A stretch of 36,597 bases of DNA from a virus, in the IMG/VR virus record IMGVR_UViG_3300033155_001917, positions 1 through 36,597 of that record, one strand, 5' to 3'. Within the stretch, counting starts at the first letter, position 1, and each line of letters starts with the position of its first letter. Made by a program: the position numbers and the translations under genes. Positions 1 through 6,846 of the stretch are shown here, one piece after another. The notes under the pieces were generated by a model that did not search any database, was not told where the DNA came from, and saw only the letters and a program-made list of their open reading frames with translations.

Positions 1-906
1 TTTGCTGGTTCGCATACATACTGGTCAAGGCGGTGCAGCTTTGATCCTGTCGGCTTTATAAATGAGCTGGACGTATTGCAGAGCAAGGGCGTTAAACCCG
101 TCCTGTATTTGCATAGAGACACGCCTGTAACAACTCCTTACGACAAAGTGGCTAACTCCCTGAGTGTCGAGGATGCTATTCACGGTACCTGTGGTGTCGG
201 CGTGGGTAAAACCTTTCAACGCGAGGAAGATTGGTACTCGTTAAAAGCAATGGATTTACAATACCCGCAAGTGGTTGATATAAAAATGAAGCTGATTTCA
301 AAGTATTACGGTAATGAAGTTGCGTATTCGTACAAGAATGTGATTGAAGCAACGATGGACAGCGGTGCTATTCGTCTCGTTGATGAGCTTCCTCGCAATG
401 ATCATTATATTTTCGAGGGCGCGCAGGGGTTGTTACTTGATCAGCATAATGGCTTTTTCCCGCATGTTACTCGATCAAACACGGGAACGGAGAATCTGAA
501 ACGGATAAAGAACCTTGAGTTGTATTGTGTTACCCGAGCGTATCAAACACGTCATGGTGCTGGCCCAATGACTAACTTGACTATCAGGCACCATATCAAA
601 AGTTACGATCTTGAAACCAACGTCACCAGCCAGTATCAGGGCGCGTTCAGGAAGTCGGCGCTTGATCTGACCCTGCTTAAGTACGGCATCATGCGAGACG
701 GTCGTATTAAGAGCAACCCAAGGCGGGTGCTAGTAATAACCTGTATTGATCAGATGAATGAGTACCTGTACACCATCGACGGCAAGTTGAGGTCTGAGGA
801 TTCGGTAGGCACTTTCGGTTTAGTTGTTGCAAGCTATCTTGGTTTTACGAAATTTATTTTAGTTAATTCGCCAGATCAGGTTGAGCTTCCAGAAATAAGG
901 TTATGA
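1..906 (+). CDS. adenylosuccinate synthetase-like protein (PurA/PurZ family), 5' truncated
   Basis: The frame is open from the first base of the window, so the gene starts upstream; 301 residues are visible. Family motifs are clear: HGTCGVGVGKT (about nt 181-213), the EGAQGLLLDQ nucleotide loop (about nt 415-444), HVTRSNTGTEN, and TRHGAGPMTN (about nt 550-579), which corresponds to the aspartate-binding loop of PurA. PurA joins IMP and aspartate using GTP. Phage PurZ homologues act on dGMP to start 2-aminoadenine (Z) DNA synthesis. The N-terminal residue that separates PurA from PurZ lies outside the window, so the substrate cannot be decided here. A phage-borne copy makes PurZ plausible. The next gene starts 1 bp after this stop, indicating co-transcription. 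Family membership is confident; the Z-base role is inferred. Confidence 0.85.
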   Translation, partial: FAGSHTYWSRRCSFDPVGFINELDVLQSKGVKPVLYLHRDTPVTTPYDKVANSLSVEDAIHGTCGVGVGKTFQREEDWYSLKAMDLQYPQVVDIKMKLISKYYGNEVAYSYKNVIEATMDSGAIRLVDELPRNDHYIFEGAQGLLLDQHNGFFPHVTRSNTGTENLKRIKNLELYCVTRAYQTRHGAGPMTNLTIRHHIKSYDLETNVTSQYQGAFRKSALDLTLLKYGIMRDGRIKSNPRRVLVITCIDQMNEYLYTIDGKLRSEDSVGTFGLVVASYLGFTKFILVNSPDQVELPEIRL

Positions 907-907
907 G

Positions 908-1243
908 ATGACTGATACAGAGAACCTGATCGATAGGTTAAATAAAATAATTACAAACTTGTTTACGGAGGCTCCTTCATTAGAACATTTGGACGAATGG
1001 AATTTAATTGGTCGTGGAATATCTGACTCAATAGCTGAAATCGAACAACTACAAGACTGGATAAAGGTTGCTGGTGGTATTAAGTGTCCTCAATGTGATG
1101 ACACGGGCGGATACTATAGTGGGCATGGTGAGGTTTGCCAGTGCCAATTTTGTTACGAGTGTCCTGACAGTAAATTCAACTGGGGGAAGGCCCGTGCCGA
1201 GAAAGACGCGAGTAAAAAAGACGAACCACCCTTCCGAGGTTGA
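908..1243 (+). CDS. hypothetical protein with C-terminal Cys cluster
   Basis: A 111-residue protein starting 1 bp after the purine gene stop. Residues 1-55 look helical and acidic. The C-terminal half carries CPQCDDTGGY, then CQCQFCYEC, a cluster of Cys pairs with a Gly-rich spacer that recalls the DnaJ-type zinc-binding repeat and similar phage zinc ribbons. It probably binds one or two zinc ions. No enzymatic motif is visible. The last 50 bp overlap the next small gene in another frame, suggesting translational coupling. Function unknown. Confidence 0.7.
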   Translation: MTDTENLIDRLNKIITNLFTEAPSLEHLDEWNLIGRGISDSIAEIEQLQDWIKVAGGIKCPQCDDTGGYYSGHGEVCQCQFCYECPDSKFNWGKARAEKDASKKDEPPFRG

Positions 1244-1385
1244 CCCGTCGTTATGCAAGCACGAGGTCTCTCCGCCGGACTGGGAAAGCTTTATTGTATT
1301 CTGGTGTAAGCGCCGGAACCCGAATTATTATCAGCAACTAACCTGCGCAAATTGTGGGTTGCAATATTGGGAGGAAATATTATGA
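1194..1385 (+). CDS. small zinc-ribbon-like protein, GTG start
   Basis: I place the start at a GTG preceded by GGGGGAAGG, giving about 63 residues; the frame is open further upstream, inside the previous gene, where I see no ribosome site. The protein has single Cys residues (LCKHE, FWCKR) and a CANCGLQYWE motif near the C-terminus, typical of a compact zinc ribbon. It ends in an ATGA overlap with the next gene, as expected in a tight phage operon. Function unknown. Confidence 0.5.
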   Translation: MPRKTRVKKTNHPSEVDPSLCKHEVSPPDWESFIVFWCKRRNPNYYQQLTCANCGLQYWEEIL

Positions 1386-1648
1386 TTTTCACTGCATACA
1401 CTAAAAATTGCGAGAGGCTGTCCGGTAAAAGGGCGTTAAGGCCTACTATGTATATAGGTAAATCCTGCAAGAACGGACACGGGGAAAACGGCAAAACCGT
1501 AAGATATAAGAATGATCATGGCTGTGTTCTTTGTAGAAATAATAACAGTAAAAAATCACATCTACGAGATACGGAAAATAGACCGTTAGATGCACTACGT
1601 GCCTACGAAGAAAAACAGGGGCAGGAAGAGTACGACCCATTATTTTAA
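1382..1648 (+). CDS. small Cys/His-rich protein
   Basis: An 88-residue protein starting at an ATG with GGGAGGAA just upstream; the ATG overlaps the TGA of the previous gene. The core shows CKNGH, a VRYKN stretch, then CVLCRN. This C-x3-H...C-x2-C pattern resembles the small zinc modules found beside phage HNH proteins, but no HNH catalytic His-Asn pair is evident. It is the last gene before a strong terminator-like hairpin and closes the first operon. Function unknown. Confidence 0.65.
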   Translation: MIFTAYTKNCERLSGKRALRPTMYIGKSCKNGHGENGKTVRYKNDHGCVLCRNNNSKKSHLRDTENRPLDALRAYEEKQGQEEYDPLF

Positions 1649-1654
1649 ATAAAA

Positions 1655-1700
1655 AAGCCGATCAGTATTGACGTTGAGTCACTGACCGGCTTATTATTAA
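1655..1700 (+). terminator. intrinsic terminator (possibly bidirectional)
   Basis: An 11-bp stem (AAGCCGATCAG 1655-1665 with CTGACCGGCTT 1682-1692, one G-U pair) is followed by TTATTATTAA and preceded by an A-run. It lies 6 bp after the stop at 1648. Confidence 0.75.
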
Positions 1701-2080
1701 CACATCGGCGTTGACAGCGCCTTGAAGTTCGACAGGACTAGGGAAGTGCCAAAGCTTCTATTTGGTATTATACCCATCCCATAACGTCCATTCAAGGCTA
1801 ATGTTACTTTGTAACACTTCGCGCCGGTCGGTGTTTAACGAGCTTGACCGCAAAACAAAGACGCAGAGCAGACTGATCAAAGCTAAGTTGCCGTGTTAAT
1901 AAGTCCATACCACGCACTGACTGACGGTTTATGTGGAACCCTACTGGGATTAAAAGGATATTAAACTGGGGAAGCTGAGTACCTGTATGTGTTCTGACCA
2001 TACTGGGAAAGGGTGGTAGCTTTGGCCTTCTATATAAAGTTCTCATTGATTAACAACAGGCGGCATGTTATGGTTTACAG
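1693..2080 (+). other. intergenic region, about 390 bp, no supported gene
   Basis: I see no convincing coding frame on either strand. A leftward frame (1804-2046) is open but lacks a ribosome site. Visible structure: a perfect inverted repeat TGTTAC-TTT-GTAACA at 1802-1816 that could be an operator, a TTGACA box near 1711 without a good partner, and CTATATAAAG near 2031 before the next operon. A promoter for the genes from 2081 onward, or a small RNA, could be here. Neither is demonstrated. Confidence 0.4.
1802..1816. promoter_or_regulatory. operator-like inverted repeat
   Basis: TGTTAC and GTAACA flank a TTT spacer, a perfect 6-bp dyad in a gene-free region upstream of the replication operon. 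The size fits a site for a small HTH regulator such as the one at 7465-7725, but nothing in the sequence links them. Confidence 0.3.
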
Positions 2081-2380
2081 ATGAAATCAGCAACCGATCA
2101 AGTTCACCGACCCGTTCTGGAGATGCAGGCGCAAATTAACCTGCTTTATTCTGAAAACCGTGAGATGTACGACATGTTGCTGCATCAGGCGCAGACCATC
2201 AAGGATATGATCACGGTAAAGACGCCAGCCAAAGGCAAGGCAATGCCGCAAAACACGGATTACTGGATTAAGCGGGCCAATATGGACATGGATATTATTT
2301 TGCGCCAGAAAAAAGAACTGGGTGGTTGTCGTGCGGCCATTAACCGCCTTACCCAGAAGCTGGAAAAGCATCGGAAATGA
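2081..2380 (+). CDS. hypothetical coiled-coil protein
   Basis: A 99-residue protein rich in Glu, Gln, Lys and Met with heptad-like spacing at both ends (LEMQAQINLLYSENREM; ILRQKKELGG...LTQKLEKHRK), so two short coiled coils are likely. It has no catalytic motif. The start lacks a clear Shine-Dalgarno. It overlaps the following replication-protein gene by ATGA, so it may be a partner of that protein. Function unknown. Confidence 0.6.
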   Translation: MKSATDQVHRPVLEMQAQINLLYSENREMYDMLLHQAQTIKDMITVKTPAKGKAMPQNTDYWIKRANMDMDIILRQKKELGGCRAAINRLTQKLEKHRK

Positions 2381-2982
2381 ATACTGATATAATCCCCATT
2401 TTAGGGAAGATCACTTTCGATGCGTTCTGGACTGCTTACCCTCGCAAGGCGGGCGGTAAGGCAAGGGCTGAGAAGTCATTCCTCAAGCTGTCCGAAGCCG
2501 ACCAGTACAACGCGATCATGGGTGCGAAACACCACCTTAAAAACAACCCCCAGTGGCGTGACCCCTCGCTAATCCCGCATGCCGCCACGTTCTTGAATCA
2601 AGCGCGCTGGTTGGATGAAATAGCCGAGGTGAAAGACGCCAAGGAGCGTGTTACCGAAGCGAGCAATGAAAGCCCTGCTCATACAGTCTGGTATGCGATG
2701 ACTCAAATGTACGGCGAGCAATGGATTAAACGCTATGGCGAGCATCCAACCGAGCTATGGCGCAAGATGTTGAAGGATATGCCGGTTGAGCGGCTGAAGC
2801 GGGGTCTCAGGGGCGCGCTGGAGGCACATGGCGACTTCCCGCCCTCGTTACCAAAGTTTATAGAGTATTGCTCAATACGGTTCGATGAGCAGCACCCGAC
2901 AGCACTACCCAAACCGAGACCAGACCCAGCCAAGGCGCTTGAAAGTCTGAAAAAAATAAAACATATTTTAGGAGTTGACTAA
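2377..2982 (+). CDS. phage replication protein (lambda O / DnaD-like)
   Basis: 201 residues. Residues 13-70 match a pattern common in phage and plasmid replication initiators: FDAFWTAYPRKAGGKARAEKSFLKL, then helices, then IPHAATFLNQARWLDE. A second helical domain (about 95-165) is followed by a basic Pro-rich tail. Such proteins bind origin DNA or recruit the helicase; the role here is inferred from the pattern and from the neighbouring recombination genes. The ATG overlaps the previous stop, and TAATG couples it to the next gene. Confidence 0.7.
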   Translation: MNTDIIPILGKITFDAFWTAYPRKAGGKARAEKSFLKLSEADQYNAIMGAKHHLKNNPQWRDPSLIPHAATFLNQARWLDEIAEVKDAKERVTEASNESPAHTVWYAMTQMYGEQWIKRYGEHPTELWRKMLKDMPVERLKRGLRGALEAHGDFPPSLPKFIEYCSIRFDEQHPTALPKPRPDPAKALESLKKIKHILGVD

Positions 2983-3320
2983 TGATGATACGAACCAGAA
3001 TTTTAATTAATCACGTAATGGAGCCGCTATTTGCTTTTCTGGCGTTACAGCGAGAGAAGAAGCGGATCAAGGCGCTGCCGGTTCCCTGTCTGGTGATTCA
3101 CTATCGTTTTCACGAGAGCCACCCGATTAGTAAATATACTTATACCGCCAAAGAAGAGAAAACATTGCTCAGTAACAGTGTGGGCAGATCATTTATTAAG
3201 TGGTACTTCGGTCGTGAGCAGTCACGCTCCAAAATGATTACTGGCGGGGATGGTGACAGGCGCGAGTGGCAGCGCAAGCATATTTTATTCATCGAAATTA
3301 ACAAGGAGGTTAGAAGCTAA
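2982..3320 (+). CDS. hypothetical protein
   Basis: 112 residues, started at the ATG overlapping the previous TAA, with AGGAGTT 6 bp upstream. The N-terminus is mildly hydrophobic (residues 7-22), followed by basic residues (REKKRIK) and a mixed C-terminal domain rich in Lys, Arg and aromatic residues. I recognise no family. It lies between the replication protein and Cys-rich small proteins in one operon. Confidence 0.6.
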   Translation: MMIRTRILINHVMEPLFAFLALQREKKRIKALPVPCLVIHYRFHESHPISKYTYTAKEEKTLLSNSVGRSFIKWYFGREQSRSKMITGGDGDRREWQRKHILFIEINKEVRS

Positions 3321-3541
3321 TGACGCATGAATGCCTAGAGTGTGGCGAGCCAGCCAAAAACATGCACCCCGAATATAGTGTAGGTGATAACGGTGACAGG
3401 CTGTGTGACGGGTGTTTTATTGCTTACTGGGAAGACAAGCTGGACGAGGTTATTGAGTCCCTGCGTGACGCGGTTGAAACGACCGGTGAAGGGAGCGTTC
3501 AGATTGCCTTTCTCGATGCAGTGGAGGCGAGACGTGGGTGA
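3320..3541 (+). CDS. small zinc-ribbon protein
   Basis: 73 residues. HECLECGEPA near the N-terminus and LCDGCF at residues 29-34 form a C-x2-C...C-x2-C zinc site, followed by an acidic helix (EDKLDEVIESLRDAVE). GGAGG lies upstream and the ATG overlaps the preceding stop. Compact treble-clef or ribbon proteins like this are frequent in phage middle operons. The target is unknown. Confidence 0.65.
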   Translation: MTHECLECGEPAKNMHPEYSVGDNGDRLCDGCFIAYWEDKLDEVIESLRDAVETTGEGSVQIAFLDAVEARRG

Positions 3542-3770
3542 CATAGCAGACCTGATAATCGACGGCGGTATGTGTGAGACCTGCGGTGAAATTTTTGACG
3601 AATCTAGTGGTTTTCCGCGCCAGTGCAAGGACTGTAAGACCGAGATAGTCAAAAGCAAGCACAAGACCAAGCCCCGTGTTGCCTGTGGTAAATGCGGAAA
3701 AATGATAGCGGTCACCGGAATGGTTCAACACTATAATGCAAAACACCCAGAAGCCAGCGACAGCAAGTAA
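3534..3770 (+). CDS. small two-zinc-motif protein, GTG start
   Basis: I choose the GTG with GGAGG 6 bp upstream, giving 78 residues; the frame is open upstream but that part lies inside the previous gene. The protein has CETCG...CKDC and then CGKCGKMIAVTGMVQHYNAKH, a C-x2-C...H-x4-H pattern like a C2H2 finger. Two metal sites are therefore likely, with possible nucleic-acid binding. It overlaps both neighbours, in keeping with coupled translation. Confidence 0.6.
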   Translation: MGDIADLIIDGGMCETCGEIFDESSGFPRQCKDCKTEIVKSKHKTKPRVACGKCGKMIAVTGMVQHYNAKHPEASDSK

Positions 3771-3984
3771 AGCTGATCTGAACGACGCGGTTGACGACCT
3801 GAGAAAGCTTCACGGTCTCCCCCCGTACAATCATCACAGCAATATTTACGCGCATGACCTTCATTTCCAGAGTTATCTGAAGGGTAAGCATTCGCCAGAG
3901 GTGTATAAACTGGCTCTTGAGAGCGTTAAGCGGCTGAGTAAAAAGTATGCCAAAAACAACAAAGAACTACCGGAGATGAAATAA
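3736..3984 (+). CDS. hypothetical protein
   Basis: 82 residues, mostly helical and basic, with a central His-rich segment (YNHHSNIYAHDLHF). The start overlaps the previous gene by 35 bp and the Shine-Dalgarno is weak, so the exact start is uncertain. It ends one base into the DUF1367 gene (TAATG). Function unknown. Confidence 0.55.
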   Translation: MQNTQKPATASKADLNDAVDDLRKLHGLPPYNHHSNIYAHDLHFQSYLKGKHSPEVYKLALESVKRLSKKYAKNNKELPEMK

Positions 3985-4448
3985 TGAAAATATATTTAAT
4001 ACGCGAGGGTGACAGGTTCAAACCGCTGTCCGAGGATGACTTCGAGAAAACCAAGCGGGTGAAGGAGGGCAAGATTATTGAGGTTGAATATAAAATGCCT
4101 CGCAACCCGCAATTCCATAATAAGTTTATGTCGATGGTTCGCAAGGTGTTTGAGAATCAGGAAGAGTTCGATAATATCGAGCGCCTGCTGGACAAAATAA
4201 AGATCGACCTCGGTCACTATGACTCTTATTTTATCGGAAAGCCCGAGGTAGTTGTTCCCCGCTCAATGTTACTCGGAAAGGCCGAGGTAGTTGTTCCCCG
4301 CTCAATTTCATTTGGTAAAATGGATGAGCTTGAATTCAATGCCCTGTACGATAGGGCGGTAACCTTGCTGCTGGCTCGCTATCTACCCACGGTAACCAAG
4401 GCGGAGCTTGAGGAGTATGTTTTGGAGATTCTACGCTATGGAGGGTAA
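3984..4448 (+). CDS. DUF1367 family protein (NinB-position recombination gene)
   Basis: 154 residues with the DUF1367 layout: an N-terminal strand (MKIYLIREGDRFKPLSEDD), then MPRNPQFHNKFMSMVRKVFENQ, a short helical linker, GHYDSY, and the motif VVPRSISFGKMDELEFNALY. The family is found in phage recombination regions, often near RusA and NinB, as here; its biochemical role is not settled. Residues 85-97 and 98-110 are a direct 13-residue duplication that doubles the PRSISF segment (nt 4236-4274 and 4275-4313). GGAGA precedes the ATG. Confidence 0.8.
   Translation: MKIYLIREGDRFKPLSEDDFEKTKRVKEGKIIEVEYKMPRNPQFHNKFMSMVRKVFENQEEFDNIERLLDKIKIDLGHYDSYFIGKPEVVVPRSMLLGKAEVVVPRSISFGKMDELEFNALYDRAVTLLLARYLPTVTKAELEEYVLEILRYGG
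4236..4313 (+). repeat. tandem 39-bp duplication inside the DUF1367 gene
   Basis: Two adjacent 39-bp units (4236-4274, 4275-4313) differ at five positions and share an identical 25-base core. They encode GKPEVVVPRSMLL and GKAEVVVPRSISF. The reading frame is kept. Confidence 0.9.
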
Positions 4449-4707
4449 AACTACAGGGCGGGATAAGGTGCTGTTCAGCGCGGTGATGCTGGGTGTTGCT
4501 GGCCTGATGGCTGGCTGGTGGGTGATCCTTGCAGGCTGGGAGCTGCCCCAGATTCATAATATTGAAATCATTAAAGAGGTTCAATATCCAGTAAGCGGCT
4601 ATAGGTCTCACCTGATCAAGGATTTAGATAGTGGGCTTTGTTATTACTATCATGGGAACGCATACCAGAGAGATGCCAGACTCGAAAAAACAGCCTGCCC
4701 ACAATAA
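4438..4707 (+). CDS. single-pass membrane protein, unknown
   Basis: I start at the ATG with GGAG about 10 bp upstream, giving 89 residues. A short basic N-terminus precedes a hydrophobic segment of about 25 residues (LFSAVMLGVAGLMAGWWVIL), then a polar tail of about 55 residues with a single Cys pair. This suggests an N-in inner-membrane protein. It overlaps the DUF1367 stop by 11 bp. No family recognised. Confidence 0.6.
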   Translation: MEGKTTGRDKVLFSAVMLGVAGLMAGWWVILAGWELPQIHNIEIIKEVQYPVSGYRSHLIKDLDSGLCYYYHGNAYQRDARLEKTACPQ

Positions 4708-4924
4708 AGGGTCGGGTAAGCCGCTTCGTGTAAGAGAGGTGCGATTACTGATCGACCTGCTAACCGACGGGGCTTGCGCGCTTGACAGTGCGGACATTCC
4801 GGTGGAGGCAAAATACCAAGCGCTGCGTCGACAGATGGCCTGCCTTCAGCTAATTGCCATTGCGCCAGATGTTGTTAGGCAGCAAATACAGTTTGCCGTT
4901 AACCTGCGGGAGGCGCAGAAATAA
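4673..4924 (+). CDS. hypothetical helical protein
   Basis: About 83 residues from the ATG at 4673; an earlier in-frame ATG at 4652 is equally possible because neither has a strong ribosome site. The protein is basic at the N-terminus, then mainly helical (VREVRLLIDLLTDGA, AKYQALRRQMACLQL). It overlaps the membrane-protein gene and ends by TAATG at the Ref-like nuclease. Function unknown. Confidence 0.55.
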   Translation: MPDSKKQPAHNKGSGKPLRVREVRLLIDLLTDGACALDSADIPVEAKYQALRRQMACLQLIAIAPDVVRQQIQFAVNLREAQK

Positions 4925-5223
4925 TGACACGAGAAGAGTCTGAGTACATCAATAAAATATTGACCCTTGGGTGTATAATATGCAGGTTGGAGCACGAGTG
5001 CTTCACACCACCCGAGGTTCACCACATCATTGAAGGCGGAAAGCGAAAAGGTCACCTGTTTTCTATCCCGTTGTGTGTACCACATCACAGGGGTAATAGT
5101 GATGGCAGCCGCCATCCTTATATTTCAAGACACCCCTACAAGGCCAGATTTGAGGGCAGCTACGGAACAGAGGCCGAGCTGCTCGACCACGTTAGAGGAT
5201 TATTACAAGATGATCGACATTAA
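4924..5223 (+). CDS. Ref-like / DUF968 HNH-type nuclease
   Basis: 99 residues with the compact Ref (recombination enhancement function) signature of phage P1 and lambdoid DUF968 proteins: C17-x2-C20, EVHHIIEGGKRKGH with H33/H34, SIPLCVPHH with C51 and H54/H55, then a conserved HPY segment. Ref of P1 is a RecA-dependent HNH nuclease that cuts D-loops. Members in this size range usually keep only the catalytic half, as here. Its place beside DUF1367 and rusA supports a recombination role. The ATG overlaps the previous stop. Confidence 0.8.
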   Translation: MTREESEYINKILTLGCIICRLEHECFTPPEVHHIIEGGKRKGHLFSIPLCVPHHRGNSDGSRHPYISRHPYKARFEGSYGTEAELLDHVRGLLQDDRH

Positions 5224-5515
5224 TGTAGGGTTTATCGGTGAGGACGTTGTAGCTCTGTGCGATGACACCGAGGCGCACTATGCGCTCCATGCTAAGAAAA
5301 CAAAGGACGGGTATGAGGTTACAGTATCGTCTTCGCACGGGGTTCTTTCGACCGGCATGTTCGAGGCGAAGATAGGCACCCGCCAGATGATTTATTATGC
5401 GATGGCTAAGCACCTTGAGTCGGTCGAAGAAGCGCATAAAATACTAGCGGATGGTGAGGAAGATAAGGAGTCGAACAAAGGGGGCGGTCATAGCAGCCAG
5501 CCCACGACCCATTAA
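5210..5515 (+). CDS. hypothetical protein
   Basis: I use the ATG at 5210 (MIDINVGFIGED), with AGAGGA upstream, giving 101 residues; the frame is open farther left but that part lies inside the Ref-like gene. The middle looks like a beta-rich domain (DVVALCDDTEAHYALHAKK...YEVTVSSSHGVLS), followed by an acidic helix and a His/Ser/Thr tail that overlaps rusA. No family recognised. Confidence 0.6.
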   Translation: MIDINVGFIGEDVVALCDDTEAHYALHAKKTKDGYEVTVSSSHGVLSTGMFEAKIGTRQMIYYAMAKHLESVEEAHKILADGEEDKESNKGGGHSSQPTTH

Positions 5516-5891
5516 GAACATAGCGCTCAGTTTACCGTTCCCGCCGTCGATGAACCATTATCTGAAGACATCGACCAGACGCAACAAGCAGGGTCGGTCG
5601 GTCGTGCATAAGCGAATGAGTGATGCTGGCCGTGCATTCCAGCTTGAGATTCTAGCCGTTGCCTTTGGTAAGAAAATTACTGGCAGGGTAGCGGTTAAGG
5701 TCACGCTGTACCCACCTAACAGACAGAAGCGTGACATTGATAACTATACAAAAGTGTTGCTGGACGGCATTACAAAGGCGAGAGTATGGGAGGATGATGA
5801 GTGCGTCGACCTGCTGACTATTGCTCGCGGTCAGATATCACGACCGAATGGGTATTGCACTGTTGAGATTGTATCGCTGGAAGGGGATTAA
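5451..5891 (+). CDS. rusA: RusA-like Holliday junction resolvase
   Basis: 146 residues. The RusA core is clear: LPFPPSMNHY at about residue 28, a basic segment, VKVTLYPPNRQKRDIDNYTK with D95 and D97, K101, D105, and VWEDDECVD with D116, matching the catalytic Asp set of E. coli RusA (D70, D72, D91). RusA dimers resolve four-way junctions during phage recombination and before packaging. The N-terminus has an extra 25 residues overlapping the upstream gene, so the true start may be later. The 3' end meets the leftward operon by a 4-bp overlap. Confidence 0.88.
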   Translation: MVRKIRSRTKGAVIAASPRPIKNIALSLPFPPSMNHYLKTSTRRNKQGRSVVHKRMSDAGRAFQLEILAVAFGKKITGRVAVKVTLYPPNRQKRDIDNYTKVLLDGITKARVWEDDECVDLLTIARGQISRPNGYCTVEIVSLEGD

Positions 5892-6163
5892 TCGAGACTA
5901 GATGAGCTGCCGAGATTTATTAGCCCAACGTTATCGACTACCCGTACCTGCAACATCGGATACTTAAATGTGCTGCCCTCGATGATTACATCATCACCAA
6001 AATTCGTTAATAGCTCTCGCAGTTCACCGACAGTTTGAAATACAGGCATGTCGCGCTCCATTTTCCTGATAGCCTGCTTATTGCTTTTCGGTTTACGTTT
6101 GAAATACGGGCGTATCTTCTCGATCAGAAAGGTTGAAAGTACGGTAACAATGACCTCAATCAT
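5888..6163 (-). CDS. hypothetical protein with N-terminal hydrophobic segment
   Basis: 91 residues. The first 16 residues are hydrophobic (MIEVIVTVLSTFLIEK), then basic (KRKPKSNKQ), then a mixed domain ending in a Ser run. AGGAG sits upstream of the ATG. It is the last leftward gene and its stop overlaps that of rusA, with no terminator visible between the converging genes. Function unknown. Confidence 0.6.
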   Translation of the reverse strand: MIEVIVTVLSTFLIEKIRPYFKRKPKSNKQAIRKMERDMPVFQTVGELRELLTNFGDDVIIEGSTFKYPMLQVRVVDNVGLINLGSSSSLD

Positions 6164-6342
6164 AGCTTGAACTCCTTTGTTTTGACGATTTCTGTCAGGG
6201 CTGTTTTCAGGGCCGCCCCAATAAGGGCCTGTATTTTATCGCTCTCACACACGCTTAATTTATATTTACAGCGAGGCAGCATTTCTATCTGCTCAAGTAT
6301 TTTATTGATCTTGTTCTCGACTCGCTTTTTAGGCGTGTTCAT
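6160..6342 (-). CDS. hypothetical small basic protein
   Basis: 60 residues, helical and Lys-rich, with two single Cys (CKYKLSVCES). It overlaps the neighbours on both sides by ATGA-type junctions, so it is part of one translated unit. No motif identifies it. Confidence 0.55.
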   Translation of the reverse strand: MNTPKKRVENKINKILEQIEMLPRCKYKLSVCESDKIQALIGAALKTALTEIVKTKEFKL

Positions 6343-6731
6343 CAGTCCATCCGAGTAACAAAGTGACCGCCCTCGGGCAGTGGGATAGCGACTATCGAGC
6401 TTTGGTACTGGTAAAGGATGCCAAAGCCCTTGGTATCGACAGAGACTAGCGGGTAAAGAGCAGGGTCTTCCGCGAAGGCCGACAGGTATTTGCCGGTGCT
6501 CTCAATTTTTGAGCCAGTGAATTCAGACAGGCCGAAACCGTAACGCTGATCAAGAAAGTCTTTCAGGGTTGGCAGGTCGTCGCGCTTCGGGTCTTTTTTG
6601 TGGTAGCACCACTCTATAACCCACGTAGGAATGACCCCGCAAGCCTCTGCCACCCTTTCGACAGGGACGTTTTTAAAGTGACTGGTGGGGTCAATAGCGA
6701 CGTTGTACAGGTTTGATTTAATTTCTATCAT
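6342..6731 (-). CDS. hypothetical protein
   Basis: 129 residues with GAGGC upstream of the ATG. Residues 22-40 (VPVERVAEACGVIPTWVIEWC) resemble a helix-turn-helix, followed by a beta-rich half (YPLVSVDTKGFGILYQYQSSIVAIPLPEGGHFV). A DNA-binding role is possible but not shown. It lies directly downstream of the tRNA gene on the same strand. Confidence 0.55.
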   Translation of the reverse strand: MIEIKSNLYNVAIDPTSHFKNVPVERVAEACGVIPTWVIEWCYHKKDPKRDDLPTLKDFLDQRYGFGLSEFTGSKIESTGKYLSAFAEDPALYPLVSVDTKGFGILYQYQSSIVAIPLPEGGHFVTRMD

Positions 6732-6750
6732 TGGTTGCCTCGGTAAAAAT

Positions 6751-6827
6751 TGGCGTCGACAGTGGGATTCGAACCCGCGTTGCCACCGTGAAAGGGTGGA
6801 GTCCTGACCAGACTAGACGATGACGAC
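6751..6827 (-). tRNA. tRNA-Glu (anticodon UUC), CCA encoded
   Basis: Folded by eye on the minus strand: the acceptor 5' GTCGTCA pairs with TGTCGAC except for a T-T mismatch at 5:68; the anticodon stem CCACC/GGTGG closes loop CTTTCAC (TTC at 6792-6790); the T arm has loop TTCGAAT with one C-A mismatch at 50:64. The 3' end reads GCCA. The sequence closely parallels bacterial tRNA-Glu. The two stem mismatches may weaken it. Confidence 0.9.
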
Positions 6828-6846
6828 TGTAATTTTATTGCTCCGC

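Noticed and set aside
1804-2046. Leftward open frame in the 1693-2080 gap
   Set aside because: No Shine-Dalgarno, basic composition without a domain, and no leftward neighbours nearby.
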